Source: Chloroflexota bacterium (lineage in GTDB: Bacteria; Chloroflexota; Anaerolineae; Aggregatilineales; Phototrophicaceae). Taken from it: a stretch of 64,000 bases of DNA. This document shows, piece by piece, positions 39,763 through 48,865 of this stretch (positions are counted from its first letter, which is position 1; every line of letters begins with the position of its first letter). The position numbers were made by a program, and so were the translations under genes. The notes beneath the pieces are model-generated. The model made no database searches. It was not told the DNA's origin and saw only the letters and a program-made list of their open reading frames with translations. Where the stretch lies: NCBI GenBank assembly GCA_016223085.1, contig JACRPS010000016.1:1-64000 (forward strand), given 5' to 3'.

Positions 39763-41580
39763 TTATGCTCGCTTTTCCCCGTTGTTCGGACGCTGTGTCA
39801 GCCGGATGCCAATCCGGTCCAGCGCGATAATCAGCCCGGTCTGCAAATCGCGCAGCGTTTCAAAACCGGTCCAGTCAATTCCCAGATCAACAACCGTTTC
39901 CGCTACCGCGTCGGACACGCCGGTGATGATCGTCTGCGCGCCCTTCAACCGCGCCGCCTGGATAGTGCGGTTCAGGTGGTCGGCCACGCCGCTGTCTACG
40001 ATGGGCACGCCGGTGATGTCCAGGATGGCGATCTGCGCCCGGTACTGGCTGATACCCGACAGCAGCGACCGCATGATGTCGCGGGCACGACCGGTATCAA
40101 TCGAGCCGACGATGGGCATGACGATGATACGATCCATGATGGGGATGATGGGGGTGGACAATTCCGCCAGCGCCTGCCGCTGCGCTTCAATCACCTGCTG
40201 CTGCAAACGGTCGCGTTCGGCCTCGGCCTGCTTGCGCTCGCTGATGTCCGTGATGATGGTCGCCAGCGCATTGATATTTCCCTGCGCATCACGGATGGGA
40301 AACAGCGCCTGCTCCACCGGGAAGGACCGGCCATCCCGGTGTTGCAGCCGGCTTTCGCCCCGCCAGTAGCCCCGTTCCATCGCGGTCGGAATCCCAACTT
40401 CCCGCAGCAGTCTGGCCGATTCAGGGTCGGTAAACTCGGTGTACGAGGTGCCGATAATCTCTTCCTGATGGAAATAACCCACCATTTCCAACCCTGCCGG
40501 ATTCATGTACAGCAGCCGACCTTCCAGATCGGCAATACCGATGCAATCGAGCGACGAATTGGCGATGGCTGCCAGCCGTTCGCGCTCGATGTCAGCCTGT
40601 TTGCGCGCGCTAACATCCTGCATCGTCCCGATAAACCGCATCCGCCTGGTGGCTTCGTCCGTGGCAGCATAGCCGGTCGTTGCTACATAGCGAACCGCGC
40701 CGTCATCGGTGATAACACGGTATTCAACCCGGAAGGGCTGCCCGGACTCGGCAGCTTCCAGCATCGTCTGATTCACATAATCCCGGTCGTCAGGATGAAC
40801 GATGTCCATATAACTGCCGCCAACCGGCGCCCCACGGGCGGGGTCCCGACCAGCGACCGTAAACATCGTATCCGACCAGTACAGATCAAACGTCTGCACA
40901 TCCAGTTCCCAGATGCCAATACCACCGACCCGCTGAGCTTCGATCAGCCGCTTCTCGCTGTCGCGCAGCGCAGCCGTTCGTTCCGCGACTGTCCGTTCCA
41001 GCTCCAGCAGCGAGCGCCGGTTGGCAACAACAGCCGCCGCGACCGGCTGAATCGCCTTAAACACGGTTCGGATTTCCTCGTTAAACGGCTGTTCATCGGC
41101 CCAGTTAAACGTCATCACTCCCTGAACACGCCCGGCGGACTGAAGCCACATGATGATCGTTGCCGTCATACCGGTATGGCGGAAAACCTCGCGCGTGATA
41201 CCGTCCGCCGTGCGGGGGTCGGTAAACATGTTTTCGACAAACAGTGGCTCGTCCGGGTTTTCCAGCGCCAGGCGCAGAATGGGGTTATCATCCAGTGGAT
41301 AATCGGTCGTCGGCAGCACGTCCTGAGGATTCACCGGCTGTCCCTGCATTTGCATGGCGACAACCTTCGCGCCGGTTACAACGCCATCAGCATCCATCTC
41401 GGAGAAGGCCAGGGCAGACCCCATAACACCATGCTGTTCGGCCAGGGTGGCAACCGCCGACAGGATTCCCTGTTCGTTAGTGGCGCTAGAGAGCGCAGCG
41501 TTCACGCGGGCAATTTGTTCTGCGCGCCGTTGGGCGACTTCCAGTTCAGCGATGCGGGTTTCAAAGTCGGCGACAGCCAT
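39763..41580 (-). CDS. RsbR-type stressosome sensor with GAF, two PAS and STAS domains
   Basis: 605 residues and intact. Order: short coiled coil (1-30), GAF domain (about 30-185, VATLAEQHGVMGSALAFSE), PAS 1 (about 205-325, GIGIWELDVQTFDLYWSD), PAS 2 (about 335-455, SLDCIGIADLEGRLLYMNPA), a coiled coil (QAEAERDRLQQQVIEAQRQ) and the C-terminal STAS domain (about 480-595, AILDITGVPIVDSGVADHL). The STAS domain has Ser where classical RsbR has a phosphorylated Thr (VDSGVA). It begins after GGAG at 8 bases. It is the last of three rsbR genes, whose STAS segments are nearly identical at DNA level. Confidence 0.92.
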   Translation of the reverse strand: MAVADFETRIAELEVAQRRAEQIARVNAALSSATNEQGILSAVATLAEQHGVMGSALAFSEMDADGVVTGAKVVAMQMQGQPVNPQDVLPTTDYPLDDNPILRLALENPDEPLFVENMFTDPRTADGITREVFRHTGMTATIIMWLQSAGRVQGVMTFNWADEQPFNEEIRTVFKAIQPVAAAVVANRRSLLELERTVAERTAALRDSEKRLIEAQRVGGIGIWELDVQTFDLYWSDTMFTVAGRDPARGAPVGGSYMDIVHPDDRDYVNQTMLEAAESGQPFRVEYRVITDDGAVRYVATTGYAATDEATRRMRFIGTMQDVSARKQADIERERLAAIANSSLDCIGIADLEGRLLYMNPAGLEMVGYFHQEEIIGTSYTEFTDPESARLLREVGIPTAMERGYWRGESRLQHRDGRSFPVEQALFPIRDAQGNINALATIITDISERKQAEAERDRLQQQVIEAQRQALAELSTPIIPIMDRIIVMPIVGSIDTGRARDIMRSLLSGISQYRAQIAILDITGVPIVDSGVADHLNRTIQAARLKGAQTIITGVSDAVAETVVDLGIDWTGFETLRDLQTGLIIALDRIGIRLTQRPNNGEKRA

Positions 41581-41682
41581 TGGTACAGCTCCGTAATTGA
41601 ATCGTTGACTTGTTGCACATATCGTATCTTATCTCACATCTTCCTCCAGTTATCGTTTAGAAAAACCCAAGTCGGTAAAAGG

Positions 41683-43084
41683 TCATCCTACCCGTTTCGC
41701 GCCGTTGCTCTGCCGACTCAGGTGATAACCGATGCGTTCCAGCGCTGTCACCAGCCCGGTTTGCAGATCGCGCAGCGTTTCAAAGCCAGCCCAGTCAATG
41801 CCCAGGTCCACAATCGTTTCCGCTACCGCGTCCGATACGCCGGTGATGATCGTCTGTGTCCCCTTCAACCGCGCTGCCTGAATGGTGCGGTTCAGGTGGT
41901 CGGCCACGCCGCTGTCTACGATGGGCACGCCGGTGATGTCCAGGATGGCGATCTGCGCCCGGTACTGGCTGATGCCGGACAGCAGCGACCGCATGATGTC
42001 GCGCGAGCGCCCGGTGTCAATCGCGCCGATGAGCGGCATGACGATGATGCGATCCATGATGGGGATGATGGGGGTAGACAGTTCCGCCAGCGCCTGCTTC
42101 TGCGCTTCGATCACCTGCCCCCAGCGTGCCGATACACTGCCCGGCCCGGTCGAGCAAAGGCACCTTGCTGGTGCGCAGCCACAGGGTTGAGCCGTCGCCG
42201 CGTGTCAGTTGTTCTTCAATATTGAGGCGCGCCTGCCGGGTTTCACGGACGGCCTGATCGTCGGCGCGGTAGCTCTCCGCCCGGTCAGCCGAGGCAAAGT
42301 CGTAGTCGCTTTTTCCGATCAGCTCATCCGGCGACGTGCAGCCCATGTCCTGCGCGAACAGCCGGTTGCAGCCCAGGAAGCGGGACTCGGTGTCTTTCCA
42401 GAAAACCCGCACCGGAATGGTATCCAGCACGGTTTGCAGCATATTGCGCGTCTCGCGCATTTCGGCGGTGCGCTGCTCAATCACGTGTTCCTGGTTGGCG
42501 ACCACGCGCAGATTCTCCACCACCGGCGCGGCCAGCGCCGGAACGGCCTGGTACAGCGCCACTTCCAGATCGCTAAAGGAGTGCGGTTCCGGCCAGCCGA
42601 TGCCCATCAGCCCTACCCAGCGTCCGCCCTGCGTCAGCGGCACGACGATCAAGGCCTGCGTGCCAAAGCCGACCAGCATGGGACGGAGGTTATCGTCAAT
42701 CATCTCCGCCTGCGCCACATCCGGGATAAACTGAGTCTCATTGGGGTTGGCAAGCCACAGCCGGTTAAACGGAAAGTCCGCCAGTTGGATGCGGAAACCC
42801 GGGGGCATCGCGCCGAAGTCTTCATCCCGCACCCAAGAGGCGACGATCTCCGCCCATTCCGGCTCACCCGATGGATTGAGGTCAATGTACAGCAGGTAAG
42901 CGCCGGTTGCACCGGAAGCGACGGCGGTCTGGATGATCAGTTTCAACACATCGTCCGGCGTGCGGGCGATGTTCAAAGCGCGGCTGACGTCAAGCAGTGT
43001 CTGGAGTTTGGTTTGCTCAAGACGAAGCCGGGTTATTTCCGCTTCCAGTTGGGTAGCGATCACGGTTTTATACTCCGTCTCCAT
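41683..43084 (-). pseudogene. RsbR-type sensor with GAF, PAS and STAS, broken by a deletion
   Basis: The N-terminal part (43084 to about 42118) encodes a coiled-coil start (LEAEITRLRLEQTKLQTLLD), a GAF domain and a PAS domain (DTIPVRVFWKDTESRFLG, up to GQCIGTLG). The C-terminal part (42114 to 41683) encodes a complete STAS domain in another frame. At the junction near 42118 the expected linker (about 20 residues, ITERKQAEAERDRLQQ in the paralog) is missing, and the frame is out by an amount not divisible by three. The total length of 1402 bases confirms the shift. This is either a real inactivating deletion or an assembly error in a near-identical repeat. Confidence 0.8.
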
Positions 43085-43173
43085 AATGTCCCATACGCTA
43101 CTTTTATCATCCCGCGCTTTTACGCTTTCTTCCGTTAAGATTAAGGGAAACGCTGTGAAGAAAGGCTGAACGT

Positions 43174-44425
43174 TTACCGGCCCCGGCTCAACCGCAGCCC
43201 CAGCCGTTCCAGCGCTGCCACCAGCCCCGACTGCAAATCGCGCCGAATCTCGATCTCCCCCCAGTCAATACCCAGGTCCACAATCGTTTCCGCTACCGCG
43301 TCCGATACGCCGGTGATGATCGTCTGTGTCCCCTTCAGCCGCGCCGCCTGGAGCGTCCGGTTCAGGTGATCGGCGACACCACTATCTACGATGGGCACGC
43401 CGGTGATGTCCAGGATGGCGATCTGCGCCCGGTACTGGCTGATGCCCGACAGCAGCGACCGCATGATGTCGCGCGAGCGCCCGGTGTCAATCGCGCCGAT
43501 GAGCGGCATGACGATGATGCGATCCATGATGGGGATGATGGGGGTAGACAGTTCCGCCAGCGCCTGCTTCTGCGCTTCGATCACCTGCGGGGGTAGACAG
43601 TTCCGCCAGCGCCTGCTTCTGCGCTTCGATCACCTGCTGCTGCAAATAGTCGCGGTCCCGTGCCTCCTTGATTTCAGTTATATCACGCACGATGCCCACG
43701 ATACCGACGATGTTACCCTGGCTGTCACGGAAGGGCATCTTGGTCGCCTGCATCCAGCGGATGTTCCCGTCAGCATCCCGGACCCGTTCTTCATAACCCA
43801 CCTTGCCCAGGCCGGACTCCATCACTTCAACTTCGTCGGCCCGGTACTTGGCGGCATCCGCCTGGGGGAAGAAGGCAAAATCGTTTTTGCCAATTGCGTC
43901 TTCCGGGGTGGCCACGCCCATCACCTTCGCCTGCATCCGATTCAGGATAAGGAAATTGCTGTCACGATCTTTCGCCCAGATGAGATCGGGCATCGTGTCT
44001 ATCAGCGTGCGCAGCAGATGGCGTTCCTCGGTCAACCGCGCCAGTGCGCCGCTGCCTAACATCGTTGAGGCCACACGGCAGTGCAGAAACAGGCTGTCAT
44101 TAAGGGCGGCCAGCCAGGTTGACTGGCCAGCCGCAGCCACCGCTTCCTGTCCCAGCACAAACTGCGCTGCCCGCCGCAGCGTATCCAGACTGCGGATGAA
44201 GGTGGGCAGCTCCAGATGCAATTCCTGTGCCTGCTGCGCCACTCTTTCTGCTGCCGCCGTTGGCTCAAGCTGACCGCACAGCGTCCGCCGCAGATTGTCC
44301 AGCACAGCGTCCCACAGCGGGTACAGCGTGCCGTCGGCCAGCGGTTCCGCCTCTTCCTGTTCGTAGGACAGCCCAACCGCGACAATTTCCTGCCGTCGTG
44401 ATTCCAGCCAATCTACCAGCATCAT
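43174..44425 (-). pseudogene. RsbR-type sensor with RsbRD-N-like, PAS and STAS domains, broken by a 49-bp duplication
   Basis: First gene of the stressosome operon. The N-terminal helical domain (about 1-120, LVDWLESRRQEIVAVGLSYE) resembles the RsbRD N-terminal domain. A PAS domain follows (about 135-250, LIDTMPDLIWAKDRDSNFLI), then the coiled-coil linker and STAS. A 49-base tandem duplication (43540-43588 and 43589-43637) shifts the frame between linker and STAS. Removing one copy gives exactly 401 codons in one frame, so the lesion is a single event. GAGGTG precedes the ATG at 44425. If the duplication is an assembly artefact the gene is intact. Confidence 0.8.
43540..43637. repeat. 49-bp tandem duplication in an rsbR gene
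   Basis: Two identical, directly adjacent 49-base units, each starting GGGGGTAGACAG and ending GATCACCTGC on the plus strand. The unit boundary coincides with the point where the neighbouring rsbR gene is deleted (42118). Its length, not divisible by three, causes the frameshift. Confidence 0.95.
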
Positions 44426-44673
44426 GTGTGTTCACCTCGTTGTGAAGCAAGTAGTTTGAGAGCGTTTCCCCACAGCGCATCAATCAATGCCCTGCCACCG
44501 GCTACAGGCAGACAAACACAACCTGCTTCTTCGCCGGCAAAAAGAGACAAAAGCATACATTATAAATTGTTTATTGTTTCGTTCTCTGTGACAGAATCAA
44601 TCATAACACAAGGTTTGTGGGTCAAACCTAAAGAAAGTGTGCAAAAAATGAGGATTTACGGAGAACGGTGCTG
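44426..44673. other. Leader region of the stressosome operon
   Basis: About 250 bases upstream of the first rsbR gene, A/T-rich between 44550 and 44660. On the minus strand TTTATAATG around 44557-44566 is a -10 candidate, and further upstream GTTTGACCCAC with TATGAT lies around 44600-44625, at a spacing that is too short. No gene is seen. The promoter cannot be fixed. Confidence 0.4.
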
Positions 44674-44699
44674 GTAGGGCGCACGTGAGCACGCCCCTG
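44674..44699. repeat. Palindromic intergenic repeat, degenerate
   Basis: Imperfect inverted repeat GTAGGGCGCACG ... GTGCTCACGTGCGCCC-like (minus reading), next to the stop of the DUF4139 gene. It appears to be a decayed member of the GTAGGGGC family. Confidence 0.5.
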
Positions 44700-44704
44700 A
44701 AGTG

Positions 44705-46096
44705 TTAGCCTGCCCACTCGTAGCGGACGGTGTAGGTGATCGCAGTCTCGCCGCCGGGCGGCACATCGGCGCGGAACTCGATGAGGGACGAACTCTCGCG
44801 GGTGTAGGGATGCGAGGCTTCGATAATCTGCCAGTTGCTCCACCGGAACAGGCGCTCCGGCACGCGGATTTCCACCGCCTGCGTGTCCTTGCGGTTGCGC
44901 AGCGTAATCCGGTAGCTCTCCTCGACCACGTTTTTGCGTGGCTGGTGGAAGCGCGTCTGCACCCGTTCGCCGACCAGATCAAACGCCCTGCCCAGTTCCA
45001 GCCTGATCGTCTCGTCCTTCGGCGTGTGTTTGATGGTATTCTCCCCGATCAGCACCGCCGAGTCGTCGGCGTCTAGCTGGTAGACACGCACGCGCCCCGC
45101 GGGTAAGTCCGCCCCCAGGCCACTGTCGTTGCCGGTGGAAAATTCCAGCCACACCTGTACCGCGCCGCCTTCCAGCGTGTAATCGCGGTCAAAGTACGGC
45201 TGCACGCCGTAAACCGCAAACGGCGTGGCGGTGCGGAACATGTAATGTGTCTCCGCCTTTACGCCGCGCGCCGCCACAAACTCGACCTGCTTGGTCTGGT
45301 TATCGGCCACCGTCACGGGACGTTTGATCTCGTAAAGCTGGTACTCAAACACCTCGCGCTGCTCGACCTGCGTATCGGTCGGGGATGCCATCGCGCCCAG
45401 CACCATCGCCTGCCGGTACATCGGGCGCGGCGACTGGATGCGTTTTACCTCGCCCGCCACCAGCTTCACCCTCGCCTCGGTGAAGGTGGCGCCGCTGGTG
45501 TTGGTCAGCGTTACCCAGCCGGTGATGTCGAGGCGGCGGTTATCGGTCGTCAGCAGCAGATTGTAATCCGCCGTCCAGTTCATGCCGCCGGTCAGATAGG
45601 TGATTTCGACCGGCTGCGTCCCGGCCTTCGCGCTGTGCAGCAGCCAGCGCAGCGTGGGCCGCGTGATGAGGCCACCGGGCAGTGACGGAAAGCGGATGTC
45701 GCGGATTTTGTCCATACGGGCGAACGCAATCTGCCCGTCTATCAGCCGCAGGATGACATCCCCCTGTATCGCGCCGTTGTAATCGCCCGGGTTGGGCACG
45801 TTCAACAGGTCGCCCGTGTAGCGCGTGCCGTCGTCAAGCGTGATTTCGATGGTCTGGTCGAGGTAGCGCCGCAGCAGCGCGTCGCCGCCTACCAGGTCAA
45901 ATAGGTAATTTTGCTCCAGCACCCCCGTTTCTGGCGCATCCACTGCCACGAACGTAACCGACGTGACGTCAATCTGCGCTGTCACGTCGGTGAAGTCCAG
46001 CGTCATCACCCCCGCGCCCAGGTCAAACACGCGCCGGTCGCGCACCAGTGCCGTGCCTTCGTTGTAAATCGTCAGGCTCACCTGTTGGTCGGCCAA
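44705..46096 (-). CDS. DUF4139-type protein
   Basis: 463-residue beta-rich protein. Segments such as VSLTIYNEGTALVRDRRVFD at the N-terminus, ITYLTGGMNWTADYNLLLT near 205, and ESYRITLRNRKDTQAVEIRV near 410, ending FRADVPPGGETAITYTVRYE, fit the DUF4139 family of uncharacterised proteins. There is no signal peptide. The start is TTG at 46094-46096: GGAGG lies seven bases upstream and the following residues (ADQQVSLTIYNEG) begin the conserved domain. The frame upstream overlaps the end of the broken Uma2 gene. No function is established for the family. Confidence 0.75.
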   Translation of the reverse strand: MADQQVSLTIYNEGTALVRDRRVFDLGAGVMTLDFTDVTAQIDVTSVTFVAVDAPETGVLEQNYLFDLVGGDALLRRYLDQTIEITLDDGTRYTGDLLNVPNPGDYNGAIQGDVILRLIDGQIAFARMDKIRDIRFPSLPGGLITRPTLRWLLHSAKAGTQPVEITYLTGGMNWTADYNLLLTTDNRRLDITGWVTLTNTSGATFTEARVKLVAGEVKRIQSPRPMYRQAMVLGAMASPTDTQVEQREVFEYQLYEIKRPVTVADNQTKQVEFVAARGVKAETHYMFRTATPFAVYGVQPYFDRDYTLEGGAVQVWLEFSTGNDSGLGADLPAGRVRVYQLDADDSAVLIGENTIKHTPKDETIRLELGRAFDLVGERVQTRFHQPRKNVVEESYRITLRNRKDTQAVEIRVPERLFRWSNWQIIEASHPYTRESSSLIEFRADVPPGGETAITYTVRYEWAG

Positions 46097-46717
46097 AACA
46101 AGCCTCCATCGCAAAATCATGGAAAGGTACTGCATCCTGAAACCATTGTATCGCCAGTGCAAGCGAAAAACCCGGCACCACGCCGCCGGTCAGTGTGTCG
46201 GTTTCAGTCAGGATATCTTCGGCGTCTTTCGTCAGCACAACGACAGGCCGCTTATCCGGGTATACCGGCCACACCAGCCGCGCTCCATTCGCCAGATAAT
46301 AGGCGCCTTATCACGCATGGCTTTACAGGTATCACGCGGGGATTTCACCTCAACAACCAGGTCGGGCATTTGCAGCACCGGCCCCTGTTTGACGACGGGG
46401 CGGCTGGCATCGGCATAATAGGCTACATCCGGCACGCGGTCGTTATGTGGATCACCGGGTACGCGGTGACACACTTCGACCACCACACGCCCGACGCCGG
46501 TTACTTCAACGCTTAACCGAATGGCAAAGTAGATATTGCCCGTGACCACCCCGTGTTCTTCGGTTGGCCTTTTTTCGATAATCTCCCCATTTACCAGTTC
46601 AAACAGCCGGTCACGGTTCTCTGGCCGGGCGATAAATCCCTCAAATGCGTCCACCGTCACAAGGTGTTCCCGCACGTCATGTTCAAGCCCTCGATCTACC
46701 TGCACGTAGTATGCCAT
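46023..46717 (-). pseudogene. Uma2-family (DUF820) putative nuclease, frameshifted
   Basis: The N-terminal 138 residues (with RDRLFELVNGEIIEKRPTEE and DRVPDVAYYADASRP, then LQMPDLVVEVKSPRDTCKAM) carry the PD-(D/E)XK-like core with the E-V-K motif. The rest (YYLANGARLVWPVYPDKRPV, up to GFSLALAIQWFQDA) continues in another frame. One base is missing around 46300-46305, after the codons for MRDKA. Either a recent loss-of-function mutation or a sequencing error. Uma2 genes are abundant in Chloroflexota and Cyanobacteria, and their role is unclear. Its 3' end overlaps the DUF4139 gene start by about 74 bases. Confidence 0.75.
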
Positions 46718-46739
46718 CCCTTGCGTCCTGCACCCCGCT

Positions 46740-46822
46740 GTGCCTCTGAATCTCCGAGCCTCCGTGTTACGCTTTTGCTTTTCCCTTTGCGTCTTTGCTC
46801 CTTCGCCCCTTTGCGTTAAAGC
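46740..46822. repeat. CTTTGCG-type dispersed low-complexity repeat
   Basis: Series of near-repeats (CTTTGCGTCTTTGCTCCTT, CCCCTTTGCGTTAAAG, CTCCGAGCCTCCGTG) in the gap between the Uma2 and M50 genes. A complementary-style stretch (CCGAGGCGCAGAGACACGG) is at 17089-17107. Such A/C/G-G-biased strings are often dispersed in intergenic DNA of this type of genome. No function is implied. Confidence 0.4.
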
Positions 46823-46823
46823 T

Positions 46824-47537
46824 TCACTGCCCCCGCCGCAGCGGCCTGACCACCGCGTACCACACCGCCACGCCCAGGATAACCAGCGCCAGCACTACCC
46901 ACACCAGCGCCCAGATTGGCGCCGGCACCAACGGGAACACCTCGGCGCTGAAAGCCGCCGCGTCGTTACGGATGTTGCCCAGCGCGGCGCTGCTGTTCCC
47001 GACCAGAAACACCACGTCCAGCACCGCGTTCAGCCCGGTTAAAATCGCCAGCACGTTCAGCACCAGCGCGTTTACGTCACGGCTGGCTTTGTAGGCCAGG
47101 CCGATCAGCACCGCGCCAAACGCCAGCCCGACCAGCAGCGCCGTCACGGAAAAGCGGCCAAACGCCAGCGATACAACCATCAGCGCCACACCCAGACCAA
47201 GCGCGATGGCCCGCGTACGGTGAAAGCGGTTCACGGCGTAAAACAGCGCCGCGCCAAACAGTGCCGCGCCCAGATAGCCTGCCGGTAAAATCAGCGCGCG
47301 GCTGCCCCCAGCAGTGATCGCCTGACCGGAACCGCCCGGCAAAATCTCGAAATGCAAAAATCGTCCACCGGTCAGAATCGCCATCAGGCCATGACCGGCT
47401 TCGTGGACGTAGGTCACAAACAGCCGGAATGGGTACAGCAGCGCATCCAACTGCGGCACGTTCCACAGGAAAAACACCATCACAACGGCCACCGCGACGA
47501 TCAACAGGTTACGGCGGTGCGCAGCGTCAAACTGCAT
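46824..47537 (-). CDS. M50B-like membrane metallopeptidase
   Basis: Membrane protein of 237 residues with about six helices. The zinc motif HEAGH lies near residues 45-49 in VTYVHEAGHGLMAILTGG, directly after the second hydrophobic segment, the arrangement of the M50B-like (site-2-protease-related) group. The second metal ligand region would be near LNAVLDVVFLVGNSS (residue 165 on), where Asp in the N-x-x-x-D pattern is visible. It may cleave a membrane-bound substrate such as an anti-sigma factor, but no partner is adjacent. The ATG codes for MQFDAAHRRNLL. Confidence 0.85.
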   Translation of the reverse strand: MQFDAAHRRNLLIVAVAVVMVFFLWNVPQLDALLYPFRLFVTYVHEAGHGLMAILTGGRFLHFEILPGGSGQAITAGGSRALILPAGYLGAALFGAALFYAVNRFHRTRAIALGLGVALMVVSLAFGRFSVTALLVGLAFGAVLIGLAYKASRDVNALVLNVLAILTGLNAVLDVVFLVGNSSAALGNIRNDAAAFSAEVFPLVPAPIWALVWVVLALVILGVAVWYAVVRPLRRGQ

Positions 47538-47583
47538 CGGCTTTTGCCTCCCGATTGGTTACAATATCGTCCATGATAGTGTT

Positions 47584-47612
47584 GTAGGGGCGAACTGCTG
47601 GTTCGTCCCTAG
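47584..47612. repeat. Palindromic intergenic repeat, GTAGGGGCGAAC type
   Basis: Inverted repeat GTAGGGGCGAACTG ... GGTTCGTCCCTAG with one base change in the right arm, in the divergent region between the M50 and endonuclease IV-like genes. Confidence 0.75.
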
Positions 47613-47630
47613 CTGGAAAGGGACAGGCGC

Positions 47631-48524
47631 TTGGACATCCTCAACGAAACCATTCGCTTCGGCACGGTTGGCTCGCCGCAAACCACGCCAACTTCTGGCA
47701 CTGCCGCTGCGATTGCCCATATCCGCGAACTGGGGCTGAATCATCTCGAAATCGCCTGGGTACAGAGCGTGCGCGTCAGCGACGATACCTGCGGCCAGAT
47801 TCAGGCGGCGGCGTCCGGCTATGGCGTCACCCTCAGCATTCATGCACCGTATTATATCAACCTCAACAGCCAGACGACGGAACTGATGCAAAAAAGCGAC
47901 GAACGGTTGCTGGCAGCCGCCCGCAAGGGCTGCCTGGCCGGCGCGAAGGACATCATCTTCCATCCGGGCAGCTACCACAGCCAGCCGCCTGAACAGGTGT
48001 ACGAACGGGCGAAGGAAAAGTTGCTGGAAATTACTGGCATCCTGCGCGAGGAAGGCGTCAACGTGACGCTGCGCCCGGAGACGATGGGCAAATCCGCCAT
48101 GTTTGGCAATCTGGACGAGGTGCTGCAATTGAGCCGGGACGTTCCGGGGGTGGCGCCGTGTATTGACTGGGCGCACCTGCACGCGCGCCGGGGCGATGGC
48201 ACGTTTAACAGCTACGACGAATTTGCCGCCGCGCTGGAACAGGTGAAAGATGTGCTGGGCGAAGCGGGACTGAAAAATCTGCACTTCCACCTGTCCGGCA
48301 TCGCCTACACCGCCAAAGGTGAAAAAGAACACCTGCCGCTGAACGAGGCCGATCTGCGCTACCGGGAACTGCTGCAGGCCTTTGTGGATTATGGCGTGGA
48401 AGCCACCTGTGCGGTTGAAGCGCCCGAACCATTCCACACCTCCGACGCGCTCACCATTCAGGCCACGTACCGGCGGCTGGTAATGCTGAAAGAAGGCGTG
48501 CCGCTGAAGCAGGACGCGGATTAG
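47631..48524 (+). CDS. Endonuclease IV-like TIM-barrel protein
   Basis: 297 residues, xylose-isomerase/endonuclease IV fold. Strands and metal ligands: IRFGTVGSPQTTP at the start, LEIAWVQSVRV, VTLSIHAPYYINLNS (His near 73), AKDIIFHPGSYHSQP (His near 114), TLRPETMGKSAMFG (Glu near 148), PCIDWAHLHARRGDG (Asp and His near 183-186), FHLSG and TCAVEAPEPF. This matches AP endonucleases of the Nfo group, which cut DNA at abasic sites, although related archaeal-type proteins differ. The start is TTG at 47631 after AAAGGGAC. The last 30 residues are duplicated downstream at 49224-49299, flanking a toxin-antitoxin module. Confidence 0.85.
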   Translation: MDILNETIRFGTVGSPQTTPTSGTAAAIAHIRELGLNHLEIAWVQSVRVSDDTCGQIQAAASGYGVTLSIHAPYYINLNSQTTELMQKSDERLLAAARKGCLAGAKDIIFHPGSYHSQPPEQVYERAKEKLLEITGILREEGVNVTLRPETMGKSAMFGNLDEVLQLSRDVPGVAPCIDWAHLHARRGDGTFNSYDEFAAALEQVKDVLGEAGLKNLHFHLSGIAYTAKGEKEHLPLNEADLRYRELLQAFVDYGVEATCAVEAPEPFHTSDALTIQATYRRLVMLKEGVPLKQDAD

Positions 48525-48527
48525 GAA
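48434..48527 (+). repeat. Direct repeat, copy 1: 3' end of the endonuclease IV-like gene
   Basis: Contains CCACACCTCCGACGCGCTCA and ends GCAGGACGCGGATTAGGAA. It matches 49224-49299 except for an 18-base internal difference and a few substitutions. It is the copy used by the present gene. The two copies flank the 696-base HepT/MntA segment. Confidence 0.92.
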
Positions 48528-48865
48528 GCGCCCAACAACAGGATTGTTTCAAGGTCAGCTATCAATTCGGGAATGCGATTAGCCACTGTATTCCAGATGA
48601 TATCGAGGTTGACATCATAATAAGCATGAATAAGCCGGTTTCTCATTCCGGTGATCAGTACCCAGGGAATTTGAGGATTCGCGGCGCGACATTCCGCACT
48701 TACCTTTGATGCCGCTTCACCGATGATCGTGATCTCCTGAATGAGAATGAGAACCAGTCCGCGATCGGTGTTTAACGATGCGCGGGTTTTGCCTGCCGCA
48801 AAGGTTTGCGCTTCTCTGGCTGCGGCCAGCATATGTTCCAGTCGAATACGATCATCGTCGTTCAT
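48521..48865 (-). CDS. HepT-like HEPN toxin (DUF86)
   Basis: All-helical HEPN-domain ribonuclease of 114 residues. The catalytic RX4HXY motif is exact: R-NRLI-H-A-Y in GMRNRLIHAYYDVN near residues 73-86. LIQEITIIGEAASKVSAECR is the typical central helix. With the upstream nucleotidyltransferase it makes a HepT/MntA (type VII) toxin-antitoxin pair in which MntA AMPylates the HepT Tyr. It overlaps the antitoxin gene by 14 bases. Its stop (TAA on the minus strand) overlaps the stop TAG of the convergent endonuclease gene within the tetranucleotide TTAG. Confidence 0.93.
   Translation of the reverse strand: MNDDDRIRLEHMLAAAREAQTFAAGKTRASLNTDRGLVLILIQEITIIGEAASKVSAECRAANPQIPWVLITGMRNRLIHAYYDVNLDIIWNTVANRIPELIADLETILLLGAS

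Noticed and set aside
39739-42225. 828-codon open frame on the plus strand opposite the rsbR/rsbS genes
   Set aside because: It is the antisense of conserved STAS, PAS and GAF domains. Its composition (His, Arg, Gln-rich) is typical of a GC-rich shadow, and it has no recognisable domain.
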